From: an uncultured Bacteroidales bacterium
Lineage (GTDB): Bacteria > Bacteroidota > Bacteroidia > Bacteroidales > Muribaculaceae
NCBI GenBank assembly: GCA_947175535.1
Contig: CAMWNF010000004.1
Coordinates: 1-56,083, forward strand
Reading direction: 5' to 3'
Length of the DNA stretch: 56,083 nt
The notes under the pieces are model-generated. The model did not search any database. It was given only the letters and a program-made list of their open reading frames with translations, and was not told where the DNA came from. Shown here one piece after another: positions 1 through 8,108 of the stretch. The stretch's first letter is position 1; every line of letters starts with the position of its first letter. The translations under genes and the position numbers were made by a program.

Positions 1-4
1 ATAT

Positions 5-880
5 ATGAAAAAAATACTCATGGCTGCCATGTTATGCAGTGCGGTTATTGCAAATGGTGCTAATCCTCCTGTTGAAATTCCTCTTTGGGCTGACGGTGCT
101 CCCAATGATAATGGGTTGCCTGCCACTGCGGAAGTGGAAGGAGACAACTCGTTCGTAATGGAAGTATCGCAACCTGTTCTATATGTTTTTCCGGCATCTA
201 ACCCCAACGGCACGGCAATTGTCATGTTGCCCGGAGGTGCTTATCTTGGTCTCGCTATGGGGCACGAAGGTTTTGATATGGCTGAGTGGTTTAATGATAT
301 GGGTGTGACTTATGCCGTGCTGAAATATCGCATGCCTGTAGGACACTCCGACATCCCTCTCAGTGATGCGGAAGAAGCTATGCGAATAGTCCGTTCGAGA
401 GCGCAGGAGTGGGGTGTTAATCCGACTTCGGTCGGTGTAATGGGAGCATCGGCAGGCGGTCATCTCGCTACAACATTGGCTACTCAATATAGCTCGGCAG
501 CCACACGTCCAGATTTTCAGATACTGTTTTATCCGGTGGTCAGCATGAGCGACGAAATAACTCATTTCGGTTCGCGCGAAGCACTTTTAGGAAAGAATAT
601 TACAAAAGCAGATATTGAAAAGTTCTCAAACGAAAAGAATGTGACAGCCGATACTCCCAAAGCATTTATTATGGTGTCGGCGGATGATGATGCCGTGCCA
701 TTGGCAAATACTCTCCGTTATTATGAGGCGTTGACTAATGCGGGGGTAATGTCAGCATTACATATTTATCCTTTTGGTGGACATGGCTGGGGTTTTCATG
801 ATAATTTTCCTTATAAAGCTGACTGGACCAAAGAGTTACATGATTGGATGCGGCTTGAAATCTTTAAGCCGACAGAATAA
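5..880 (+). CDS. Secreted alpha/beta-hydrolase, esterase-like (BD-FAE/acetyl-esterase type)
   Basis: The 291-residue protein starts with a Lys-Lys n-region and a hydrophobic stretch (about residues 3-18) that looks like a signal peptide, so it is probably periplasmic or exported. The core is an alpha/beta-hydrolase: an oxyanion-type Pro-Gly-Gly near 76-78, the nucleophile elbow GASAGG with Ser149, an acidic residue in the SADDDAVP motif (227-229) and His260 in GGHGWGF. These form a recognisable Ser-Asp-His triad. Relatives act on acetyl or feruloyl esters of plant polysaccharides and other small esters; the substrate here cannot be read from sequence. Only four bases precede the ATG, so promoter and upstream neighbour are outside the window. 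A roughly 100 bp gap containing a promoter separates it from the next gene, so it probably ends its own unit. Confidence 0.85.
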   Translation: MKKILMAAMLCSAVIANGANPPVEIPLWADGAPNDNGLPATAEVEGDNSFVMEVSQPVLYVFPASNPNGTAIVMLPGGAYLGLAMGHEGFDMAEWFNDMGVTYAVLKYRMPVGHSDIPLSDAEEAMRIVRSRAQEWGVNPTSVGVMGASAGGHLATTLATQYSSAATRPDFQILFYPVVSMSDEITHFGSREALLGKNITKADIEKFSNEKNVTADTPKAFIMVSADDDAVPLANTLRYYEALTNAGVMSALHIYPFGGHGWGFHDNFPYKADWTKELHDWMRLEIFKPTE

Positions 881-949
881 TACAGTTTACGTAAATTGCC
901 GTTTTCGCATATTTAACAGCATGATAGATGAAAAGCTCAAAAAAATGTC

Positions 950-957
950 TAATTTTG
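950..957 (+). promoter_or_regulatory. Bacteroidota -7 promoter element for the DUF5106-mnmA-surE run
   Basis: TAATTTTG matches the Bacteroidota sigma-ABfr -7 consensus TAnnTTTG exactly and lies 19 bp before the next start codon. I see no clear -33 TTG at the usual distance. Confidence 0.55.
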
Positions 958-976
958 TAGAATAAACTGACATTTT

Positions 977-1861
977 ATGAAACGTATTTTTCTGATAATA
1001 TCTACATTTTTAATGTTTTCAGGCGCGTTGAAAGCGCAGTCTGATGATAAACTTTTCCCATATCCGCAACCGCCCGAGGACATGACGAATCTTTATGAGC
1101 GGTGCAATTTTCTTGTGTATAAGTTTTGGGACCAGTGTGATATAAAATCCGCATTTTCAACCAGAGCCAAACTTAATTCAGCATTCGGTGATTGGCTGGC
1201 ATTTATGCCATACGCGTCTGCCGATACGGTTTATATGGCAATAGATAACTTTCATAAGTCTTTCCGCAAATCAGGCGAGCATTCTTATGAAATCGCTAAG
1301 ATGGCTGAAAACTGGTTATATTCCGATTCAGCTACTTACCGTTCGGACGAACTGTATAGTATATTTGTTGACGCGGCGGTTGCAAACAAAAAAATTCCGG
1401 CAGATAAGAGACGTTATTTTGAAGCACAGAAAAAAATACTCGATAACAGCTCTGTAGGTAAGATTGTTCCCGATATAGAGTTGACTAAGGCTGACGGAAG
1501 TAAAACAAGTTTTTTTGCAGACTCTTCGAGTTACACGATTGTGTTTATTTATGAAAACGATTGTCTTGACTGTACATTCGCACGTGTACGACTGTCAGCA
1601 GATATGGTTCTCAATCAGTTAAATGATGCGGGCATTGTCCGCGTTGTAAGTCTGTATGCCGGAGAGCCGGATGCAGCTTTCTCTACGGCTGTAACAGCGT
1701 TTCCTGAATCATGGATAAATGTGGCGTCACCGGAGACAGCAGATTATTTCGACATGCGTCTGAAACCAGCAATATATTATCTTGATAATGAGCATAAAAT
1801 AGTCGGGAAAGAACTTTCGGTTGATAATATCCTTAATGCATTCGGTAAGCTGATAAAATAG
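977..1861 (+). CDS. DUF5106 / thioredoxin-like secreted protein
   Basis: The 294-residue protein has a signal peptide (about 1-20, ending at LKAQS). A helical N-terminal part of DUF5106 type (about 25-155) is followed by a thioredoxin-like C-terminal half beginning at GKIVPDIEL. The pair Cys196-x2-Cys199 (NDCLDCTF) sits where the thioredoxin CxxC would be. In Bacteroidota such proteins are thought to be periplasmic thiol-disulfide proteins; the partner is unknown. It is followed by mnmA after 7 bp, so the two are probably co-transcribed. The family assignment rests on overall resemblance and is good but not certain; the CxxC is directly visible. Confidence 0.75.
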   Translation: MKRIFLIISTFLMFSGALKAQSDDKLFPYPQPPEDMTNLYERCNFLVYKFWDQCDIKSAFSTRAKLNSAFGDWLAFMPYASADTVYMAIDNFHKSFRKSGEHSYEIAKMAENWLYSDSATYRSDELYSIFVDAAVANKKIPADKRRYFEAQKKILDNSSVGKIVPDIELTKADGSKTSFFADSSSYTIVFIYENDCLDCTFARVRLSADMVLNQLNDAGIVRVVSLYAGEPDAAFSTAVTAFPESWINVASPETADYFDMRLKPAIYYLDNEHKIVGKELSVDNILNAFGKLIK

Positions 1862-1868
1862 TTTTTCA

Positions 1869-2969
1869 ATGAAGATTGCGGTATTAATCTCCGGTGGGGT
1901 TGACAGTGCGGTAGCGGTTGAAAGACTGTTGGCGCAGGGTCATGATTTACACCTGTTCTATATCAGAATCGGTTTGGATACGGACGAAGGCGATTGTTCG
2001 GCAGAAGAAGATATAGAGATGTGCAGCTTTATCGCACGTCGGTATGGACTGCCATTCGATGTTGTATCTTTACACGAGGAATACTGGGAGAATGTGATGG
2101 AATATGCTCTCCGTACAGTGCGTTCAGGACTGACTCCGAATCCGGATATCATGTGTAACAAGATGATAAAATTCGGATACTTTGAACAGCGATGGGGACA
2201 CGAATTTGACCGTACGGCTACAGGACACTATGCTACGACCCGCATAATTGGAGACAAAGTTTGGCTGGCAACTGCTGTTGATGCGGTCAAAGACCAGACA
2301 GACTTTCTCGCTCGCATCTCTTATGAGCAGTTGAAACATCTTATGTTTCCTATCGGCGACTTGCCTAAGGCTGAAGTAAGAGCGATGGCGATAGCAGCTA
2401 ATTTGCCTAATGCAAAACGTAAGGACTCACAGGGAATATGTTTCCTTGGTAAAATCAACTATAACGATTTTATCCGCCGGCATCTTGGAGAAAAGCCTGG
2501 TCCGATAATTGAAATAGAGACCGGTCGGAAACTCGGTGAACATCGCGGTTTCTGGTTTCACACTATCGGTCAGCGTAAAGGTCTTGGGCTGAGTGGTGGT
2601 CCATGGTATGTTGTGAAAAAAAATGTGGATGATAACGTAATATATGTGTCAAATGGTTATGATACTGACAAGCAGTATGGCAAGGTCATCCACATAGATG
2701 AGATGCACTATATTACTGAAAATCCATGGAGTAATGGTTGTGAGTCGGTGCAGATATGTTTCAAGAACAGACATATGCCTGAATTCCTGCCGGCAACATT
2801 AACAAAAGCTCCTGATGGAAGTTACGTCATAGAATCGGAGCGTAAAGTGCAGGGAATAGCTCCCGGTCAGTTTGCGGTTATCTATGACAGAGCTGCTGAA
2901 CTTTGCATCGGTTCAGGAATTATCACCGGCAGACCTGTGACTGATATTGTGAATATCACTAATAACTGA
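1869..2969 (+). CDS. mnmA: tRNA-specific 2-thiouridylase MnmA
   Basis: The 366-residue protein is cytoplasmic and installs the 2-thio group on wobble uridine-34 of Lys, Glu and Gln tRNAs. It has the N-type ATP pyrophosphatase PP-loop SGGVDSA (residues 8-14), the nucleophilic Cys96 in NPDIMCN and the persulfide-forming Cys191 in GICFLGK. The central TIGQRKGLG motif is near residues 231-239 and a beta-barrel follows. Length matches the family. It lies between DUF5106 (7 bp) and the bifunctional nuclease (8 bp). Many Bacteroidales carry two MnmA-like paralogues, so which copy this represents would need the genome. Confidence 0.95.
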   Translation: MKIAVLISGGVDSAVAVERLLAQGHDLHLFYIRIGLDTDEGDCSAEEDIEMCSFIARRYGLPFDVVSLHEEYWENVMEYALRTVRSGLTPNPDIMCNKMIKFGYFEQRWGHEFDRTATGHYATTRIIGDKVWLATAVDAVKDQTDFLARISYEQLKHLMFPIGDLPKAEVRAMAIAANLPNAKRKDSQGICFLGKINYNDFIRRHLGEKPGPIIEIETGRKLGEHRGFWFHTIGQRKGLGLSGGPWYVVKKNVDDNVIYVSNGYDTDKQYGKVIHIDEMHYITENPWSNGCESVQICFKNRHMPEFLPATLTKAPDGSYVIESERKVQGIAPGQFAVIYDRAAELCIGSGIITGRPVTDIVNITNN

Positions 2970-2977
2970 TTGTAGAA

Positions 2978-3619
2978 ATGGAAGAGCGCATCAGATTAAA
3001 AGTAATGGGAATATCCTACAGCCAGCTTCAGTCTGGGGCATACGCGTTGTTGCTCAGCGAAGAGAACGGACCGCATAAAATTCCTATTGTTATCGGCAGT
3101 TCCGAAGCTCAATCGATAGCGATAAAGCTGGAAGGAATTATACCTCCACGTCCGCTTACCCATGACCTTTTTGTGAGTTTCGCGCACGCTTTTGGCGTAA
3201 AATTAGTGGAAGTTTTCATATATAAATTTGAAGACGGTATTTTTTATTCGGAATTGTCATTCAGCGACGGTACACGTACCGTTCAGCTTGATGCAAGAAC
3301 TTCCGATGCGATAGCGATAGCCATGCGCACGCATACTCCGATTTTCACCACACGCGAAGTGGTGAGTGAAACAGGCTTTATAATCAATGACAGTGAACTC
3401 GCCGACAGTGCGGCTGAATCTCAGGATGCGGATGCTGTAGTAGACTCGGATCTTCCCGGAGCGGACTATTTTGCGGAGCCCAAACTTGAGAATTATGCTA
3501 TCGAAGAGTTGGAGCGGACGCTAATGCAACTTATCGAAGACGAAAACTATGAGGAGGCTGCGCGTGTTAATGAAATACTGCAGCGCAAGAAAAAAGAACG
3601 CGACAATGCAGATGAGTAA
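2978..3619 (+). CDS. Bifunctional nuclease (BFN/DUF151) with C-terminal UVR motif
   Basis: The 213-residue protein has a BFN/DUF151 domain (about 5-125) with the family hallmarks LLLSEENG, KIPIVIGSSEAQSI and DARTSDAIAIAMR. An acidic linker (about 140-165) leads to a C-terminal UvrB/UvrC-type helical hairpin (ENYAIEELE to ARVNEILQRK, about 171-204). DUF151 proteins are described as bifunctional DNase/RNase enzymes; the UVR motif in UvrB and UvrC mediates protein contact. The BFN-UVR fusion is usual in Bacteroidota. The ATG lies 8 bp after mnmA and surE follows 33 bp later, consistent with one transcript. Confidence 0.85.
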   Translation: MEERIRLKVMGISYSQLQSGAYALLLSEENGPHKIPIVIGSSEAQSIAIKLEGIIPPRPLTHDLFVSFAHAFGVKLVEVFIYKFEDGIFYSELSFSDGTRTVQLDARTSDAIAIAMRTHTPIFTTREVVSETGFIINDSELADSAAESQDADAVVDSDLPGADYFAEPKLENYAIEELERTLMQLIEDENYEEAARVNEILQRKKKERDNADE

Positions 3620-3652
3620 AGAGATGTATTCACACTCCCAAAATAATGACTA

Positions 3653-4429
3653 ATGAAACGACCGTTGATTTTTATCAGTAATGATGATAGTGTTGCCGCT
3701 CCCGGACTGCATAAGCTAATTGATTTTGTAAAAGATTTAGGCGATATAATAGCCGTTGCTCCCGAAGAACCTCAGTCAGGAATGTCTTCGGCGTTCACAG
3801 TTGATAAGGCTTTGCGAATCCATGAATGCGAGGATTATAACGGTGCAAGGGTTTTCACGGTCAACGGAACTCCGGTAGACTGCGTCAAACTCGGGCTATA
3901 TGCAATAACCCCGCGTAAACCTGATATTATGTTGGCGGGTATTAATCACGGTTCTAATTCAGGTAATTCAATAATCTATTCTGGAACAATGGGTGCCGTT
4001 CTCGAAGCTTGTATGGAGGGTATACCCTCTGTGGGCTTTTCGTTGTTGCACCATTCAATTAAAGCAGACTTTGATTTGTCGGCGTCGTATGTTAAAGAAA
4101 TTGTTGAGAAGGTATTAGAAGAAGGCTTACCTAAAGACATTTGCCTTAATGTAAACATACCCGCAAAGGTCATACCGGTGGGTGTCAGGGTATGTCGTGC
4201 AGCGAAAGGTCATTGGTCAGACGGATATTGCCGTTACCTTGACCCTCAGGGTAATCCGTTTTATTTGGTGAAGGGTAAATTTATCAATGAAGACGCGGAT
4301 GCCACGGACACGGATGAATATTGGCTTGCACGCAATTATATCTCCGTCGTTCTGGTAAATCCTGATATGTCTTCTACGCCTGACATCAAAGAGATGTCTC
4401 GTCGTTTGGATACAAAAGACATGCTATAA
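3653..4429 (+). CDS. surE: 5'/3'-nucleotidase SurE
   Basis: The 258-residue protein is a cytoplasmic, divalent-metal-dependent nucleoside 5'/3'-monophosphate phosphatase. Visible metal ligands are Asp11-Asp12 in ISNDDS, Ser42 in the PQSGMSS loop and Asn98 in GINHGSNSG. The IIYSGTMGAVLEA motif after them is standard for SurE. Length is normal (about 250). It closes the run DUF5106-mnmA-BFN-surE. Its stop codon is only 7 bp from the stop of the convergent flavodoxin/ferredoxin gene, with no terminator hairpin between them. Confidence 0.95.
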   Translation: MKRPLIFISNDDSVAAPGLHKLIDFVKDLGDIIAVAPEEPQSGMSSAFTVDKALRIHECEDYNGARVFTVNGTPVDCVKLGLYAITPRKPDIMLAGINHGSNSGNSIIYSGTMGAVLEACMEGIPSVGFSLLHHSIKADFDLSASYVKEIVEKVLEEGLPKDICLNVNIPAKVIPVGVRVCRAAKGHWSDGYCRYLDPQGNPFYLVKGKFINEDADATDTDEYWLARNYISVVLVNPDMSSTPDIKEMSRRLDTKDML

Positions 4430-4436
4430 GCAGTTA

Positions 4437-5201
4437 TTATTCAAGAAAGTATTGACCTTTGTCATTTGTAGCGTTGCCATATTCAACTGCGTCGCAAGGA
4501 CATATATGGTAACATCTCAGGCATAATGCACAACGGTCATGCCATTTTGGGCGGTCTCCATCCATCGTGATATTATGCATAGGACAGGATTTTGAACATT
4601 TCCCGCATCCGATGCATCGTCCGTTGGAGCGAAAAGGTTTGGGCGACATGCAGAAACGTACAAACCAAGGATATATAATTTTTGATTTTATTTTAGCCCA
4701 AGAACCTTTAGTCAGTATATCACCAGGTACTTCGTTTTTAATCCGACGTGCTATTTCCGCAATTCTCTCTGGGGCAAGCTCAAGTTTTTCTTTAGAAATA
4801 TTGACAGGGTCTACATCGAAGCCTTTCATCAGCACATATGTGTTGGGCATAATAACGGAGTAGGCGGTGGCGGTGTGCCAACTCTTTTTATTTGCAATCT
4901 TTCGCCATTGTGAGGCTGTTTCCCCTATATCGTCTCCGCAGGTTGTCACCATGTAATGTATGGCGGACTCTGCTCCTTTGATGGTAGCTTCATTCATAAA
5001 CCGCTTTATTACCGGGGGAACACCCCACGAATATGTCGGAAATACCCAAATGATACGTTTATCTGTTGTCGACAATCGGCTTTTCAATGGGTCAAAGAGC
5101 AATTCTCCTTTTAGATGTACGAGCTGATTTTCTCCGAGTGCTTTTGCAAGTTCCCGGGCAACGAAATGACTGTTACCTGTGCCGCTGAAAAAGATTATCA
5201 T
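4437..5201 (-). CDS. EFR1-type flavodoxin fused to two [4Fe-4S] ferredoxin clusters
   Basis: The product, 254 residues from the chosen start, begins with a flavodoxin-like fold (MIIFFSGTGNSHF, FMN phosphate loop at 6-10, and FPTYSWGVPP at 54-63). It ends with a bacterial 2x[4Fe-4S] ferredoxin domain: Cys196, 199, 202, 206 and Cys224, 227, 230, 234, each as CxxCxxCxxxC. It is probably a cytoplasmic electron-transfer protein using FMN and Fe-S; its partner is unknown. I chose the ATG at 5201 because the flavodoxin motif starts there and because it overlaps the upstream stop as ATGA. An in-frame ATG 72 bp upstream would add an unrelated leader lying inside the upstream gene. Confidence 0.85.
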   Translation of the reverse strand: MIIFFSGTGNSHFVARELAKALGENQLVHLKGELLFDPLKSRLSTTDKRIIWVFPTYSWGVPPVIKRFMNEATIKGAESAIHYMVTTCGDDIGETASQWRKIANKKSWHTATAYSVIMPNTYVLMKGFDVDPVNISKEKLELAPERIAEIARRIKNEVPGDILTKGSWAKIKSKIIYPWFVRFCMSPKPFRSNGRCIGCGKCSKSCPMHNITMDGDRPKWHDRCALCLRCYHICPCDAVEYGNATNDKGQYFLE

Positions 5202-6292
5202 GATTTTGATGATATTGTGACTTGGGTTGCCCCATATCCATATTTTCTGAAAGATGCGTCTTGTACTCGACATCCTTTATAGCGGTAATTCAATTCCTTT
5301 AATAAAGCCTGACGCAAAATCCCTTCACCTTTACCGTGAATGAATATTATTCGCCGACCTCCATAACGAAGATTTTCATCCATGACTTCTCTGAATTTAT
5401 CAATCTGGTAATTCAGAATATCGGCGTTCGACATTCCGGCAGTAGTGTCCAATAATTCATTAGCATGCAAATCTACGACAACAGGCTCATTGTTTTTCTG
5501 TGCTCTTGCACTGAATACATGTCGTTTGACGGGTTTTGCTTTGGCTTTTTCATTATGTTTTCGCGTTTGTTCCGGGGACTCTGTTTCTGTTGGCGTCAGT
5601 ATTACCGCACCTCGCTGAGGAACATCATCCTTAACAATTTCATATGCTATGACCGGTTGCTCGAAATAGATGTTTTCATGGAAACAATGCAGACGCGCGA
5701 ATTTAGTGGAATCTATTCTCGTTTCATAAGCTACCGGAGCTTTTAGAGCGAATCCCTTGTCACGTTTGAACGCGATGAATTGCACTGCCATACGGTCGAT
5801 ATTCGGTAAATCAGAGACTTCAAGTTCTGTAAGGAGAAGTTGAAAATTTGGTTCGACCACACCAGCATAACGGGCAGTCCAGCATTCACCATTATCACTT
5901 CTTGTCGAGAATGTGAAATAAAGATAGTAGTTTGAGTCATTAACAAGATATGCGTCGAAACCGCTATTCGACAAACGTTTAAGGTCATGAGCCTCAAATG
6001 CTACAACGACATTGAGTGAATCTCCGCCCTCAATTTCCTCTATAGGTTCTTCTATTGGTTCGGGATCTTTCGCTTTGGTCGGAGTTTCCTGTTTGGGAGT
6101 CGGTTTAATGACAGCTTCAACTGGTTTTACAGCCTCAGAGTGGTGCGCAACAACAACGCACTCTCTGAGCAGCATTGGAGTCTCGAAGCCATCCTCATCG
6201 GCAACATATGCCATGTTATCTTTTATTCTTACCACGACGCCACCTCCTACATCGTTGAGAAAACGCACGGTATCACCTATTTTTGCAGCCAT
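5198..6292 (-). CDS. DUF2027 / Smr-domain protein
   Basis: The 364-residue protein starts with a small beta-barrel (about 1-50, IGDTVRFLNDVGGGVV). A Pro/Glu-rich linker (about 60-90) leads to a central DUF2027 beta domain (about 92-225), and a basic linker to a C-terminal Smr domain (about 270-362). The Smr signatures are VDLHA (273-277) and HGKGEG (319-324). Smr domains are endonucleases or nucleic-acid-binding modules, implicated in resolving DNA structures or, in other families, cleaving mRNA at collided ribosomes. This architecture is typical of Bacteroidota and its role is not established. The gene's stop overlaps the downstream flavodoxin-ferredoxin start, implying coupled translation. 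Confidence 0.85.
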   Translation of the reverse strand: MAAKIGDTVRFLNDVGGGVVVRIKDNMAYVADEDGFETPMLLRECVVVAHHSEAVKPVEAVIKPTPKQETPTKAKDPEPIEEPIEEIEGGDSLNVVVAFEAHDLKRLSNSGFDAYLVNDSNYYLYFTFSTRSDNGECWTARYAGVVEPNFQLLLTELEVSDLPNIDRMAVQFIAFKRDKGFALKAPVAYETRIDSTKFARLHCFHENIYFEQPVIAYEIVKDDVPQRGAVILTPTETESPEQTRKHNEKAKAKPVKRHVFSARAQKNNEPVVVDLHANELLDTTAGMSNADILNYQIDKFREVMDENLRYGGRRIIFIHGKGEGILRQALLKELNYRYKGCRVQDASFRKYGYGATQVTISSKS

Positions 6293-6330
6293 ATTATAAT
6301 TGTAGATTGCGTTAAGAGTCAGTTATACCA

Positions 6331-6338
6331 CAAAATTA
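6331..6338 (-). promoter_or_regulatory. -7 promoter element for the DUF2027-Smr gene
   Basis: CAAAATTA on the plus strand reads TAATTTTG on the minus strand, an exact TAnnTTTG match 38 bp before the ATG. No convincing -33 element was found. Confidence 0.5.
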
Positions 6339-6402
6339 ATAAAAACGCAGATAATTATGTGTGTTTTGAAGCCTTCGTTTTGCGTCTGTAAGATTATTTA
6401 AT

Positions 6403-6410
6403 TAAATTTG
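6403..6410 (+). promoter_or_regulatory. Promoter of the GT2-DUF4286-ruvC operon
   Basis: TAAATTTG fits the -7 consensus TAnnTTTG, and TTGC at 6380-6383 sits 19 bp upstream as a plausible -33 element. The start codon is 26 bp downstream. Confidence 0.55.
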
Positions 6411-6436
6411 CATATTCACGAGCAATTAAGATTTAT

Positions 6437-7198
6437 ATGCAGCAACCGCTTTTTTCTATCGTTACTATCTGTAGAGATGCAGCAGCCAACCTTGCACGTA
6501 CCATTGCAAGTGTTGACTCTCAGACTTTCGGAGATTACGAGCATATAATTATAGATGGTGCATCTACAGATGATACATCCGTCATCCTCGAAGTTGCAGC
6601 TAAAGATTCGAAACGTATCATTATCTCAGAACCAGACAAAGGAATATACGATGCGATGAATAAAGGACTGGGGTATGCTTCGGGGGAATATCTCATTTTC
6701 ATGAATGCCGGAGATACGTTCCATTCCGAAGATTCCCTGCAGTTGTATGCCGAATGTGCAAATGATTATGATCGACCGGGAATCATTTATGGACAAACAT
6801 TACTTGTCGACCAAGATGGCAATACCGTTGGCGAACGCCATTTATGTGCACCCGAACATCTTACGTATCGCAGTTTCTCACAAGGCATGCTCGTGTGTCA
6901 TCAAGCTATGGCAGTGTTAAAACGTATAGCACCATTATATAATACAAAGTATAGATTTTCCGCGGATTACGATTGGGTTATCAAATGTCTCCAACATTCA
7001 CGATTGAACGTCTATACTGGACACATAATGTGTAATTACCTTAGCGAAGGAATGACAACAGCCAATCGGCGTGCTTCACTTATGGAGCGTTTCCGCATTA
7101 TGACCTATTATTACGGTTTCCTACCTACAGCTTTGCGGCATCTGGGCTTTGCCCGCCGCTTCATGCGTTATAAATCCAAGACCTCTAAAAAGAAATGA
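6437..7198 (+). CDS. Family 2 glycosyltransferase (WcaE-like)
   Basis: The 253-residue protein has a GT-A fold. FSIVTICRDAAANLARTI (6-23) is the nucleotide-sugar binding start, IIIDGASTDDT (37-47) the first acidic motif, and FMNAGDTF (88-95) holds the DxD-equivalent with Asp93. EPDKGIYDAMNKGL (65-78) is characteristic of WcaE-type GT2 enzymes. It should transfer a sugar from a nucleotide donor to a cell-envelope glycan at the cytoplasmic face; donor and acceptor cannot be inferred. No membrane segment is seen and the C-terminus is basic. The stop overlaps the DUF4286 start by 4 bp. Confidence 0.9.
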   Translation: MQQPLFSIVTICRDAAANLARTIASVDSQTFGDYEHIIIDGASTDDTSVILEVAAKDSKRIIISEPDKGIYDAMNKGLGYASGEYLIFMNAGDTFHSEDSLQLYAECANDYDRPGIIYGQTLLVDQDGNTVGERHLCAPEHLTYRSFSQGMLVCHQAMAVLKRIAPLYNTKYRFSADYDWVIKCLQHSRLNVYTGHIMCNYLSEGMTTANRRASLMERFRIMTYYYGFLPTALRHLGFARRFMRYKSKTSKKK

Positions 7199-7500
7199 TA
7201 CTCTATAATACCTCCTTTCATGTTATTACCTCTATTGAGGTGGAATTTCTTGAATGGATAAAAGATAAAGTTATTCCTCCATCAGTCGGGTTTGGTTTCA
7301 AGCAACCGTTATTAACACGTTTGCTAACGTCTGTTGATGACGGCTGCTCGGCATTTGCATTGCAATTTATGGCAGACGACATTTCATATGTAGAACATTG
7401 GGAAGCAGAGAGCCGACATATTGTTATGGCTGATATGTATAAACGATGGGGTGAAAATGCACTGGCTTTCTCTACAATAATGGAGGTGATTGAAGTATGA
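7195..7500 (+). CDS. DUF4286 family small protein
   Basis: The 101-residue protein starts [10 protein letters not shown] and has a two-layer alpha/beta character: a long central helix with WIKDKVIP, then [16 protein letters not shown], and a C-terminal [20 protein letters not shown]. This fits DUF4286, a short Bacteroidota family of unknown function. I see no catalytic motif. It overlaps the GT2 stop by 4 bp upstream and the ruvC start by 4 bp downstream (ATGA in both cases), so it is translationally coupled to both. Confidence 0.75.
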   Translation: MILYNTSFHVITSIEVEFLEWIKDKVIPPSVGFGFKQPLLTRLLTSVDDGCSAFALQFMADDISYVEHWEAESRHIVMADMYKRWGENALAFSTIMEVIEV

Positions 7501-8093
7501 ATCTGACTGTCGACCGCGCAAATCTGAAAGAATGGGATAAGATTATCATGGGGATAGACCCGGGTACGAATGTCATGGGCTATGGCATTCTCGGTGTTAA
7601 GGGACGAAAGCCCGCGATGATTGCTATGGGTGTGATAGAACTGCATCGCACTGACAGTCATTATCTCCGTCTTCGCCATATTTTTGAAAGGGTACTCGGA
7701 CTTGTCGAAAGCTTCCTTCCAGATGAAATGGCAATTGAAGCTCCGTTCTTCGGCAAAAATGTCCAGTCTATGCTGAAACTCGGACGTGCTCAGGGTGTAG
7801 CCATGGCCGCAGCTCTGTCACGTGATATTCCTATCACAGAATATGAGCCGCGCAAAATCAAGCAGGCAATTACAGGCTCGGGCGCGGCATCGAAAGAACA
7901 GGTCAGGGAAATGTTGCGTCGTCAGTTGGCGATAGCTTCTGAAAATATGCTGCCACAACTGGATGCTACAGATGCTTTAGGCGCGGCATTATGCCATTTT
8001 TATGAGTCAAACCGTCCTGCTGCATCTTTGAAATCCTGTAAATCGTGGAAGGAATTCGTAGCTAAGAATCCGGATAAGATAAAAGGACTATAG
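7497..8093 (+). CDS. ruvC: Holliday-junction resolvase RuvC
   Basis: RuvC is the endonuclease that cuts four-way junctions together with RuvAB. The 198-residue product shows all four catalytic acidic residues: Asp21 in [12 protein letters not shown], Glu81 in [10 protein letters not shown], and Asp156 and Asp159 in LDATDA. The basic stretch KLGRAQG and the [10 protein letters not shown] helix are also typical. A later ATG (residue 18, MGIDPG) is possible, since many RuvC proteins start just before this motif, but the ATGA overlap with DUF4286 favours the upstream one. Its stop is 15 bp from the stop of the convergent TonB-dependent receptor. Confidence 0.95.
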   Translation: MNLTVDRANLKEWDKIIMGIDPGTNVMGYGILGVKGRKPAMIAMGVIELHRTDSHYLRLRHIFERVLGLVESFLPDEMAIEAPFFGKNVQSMLKLGRAQGVAMAAALSRDIPITEYEPRKIKQAITGSGAASKEQVREMLRRQLAIASENMLPQLDATDALGAALCHFYESNRPAASLKSCKSWKEFVAKNPDKIKGL

Positions 8094-8108
8094 CCAGACT
8101 GAGTGGTT

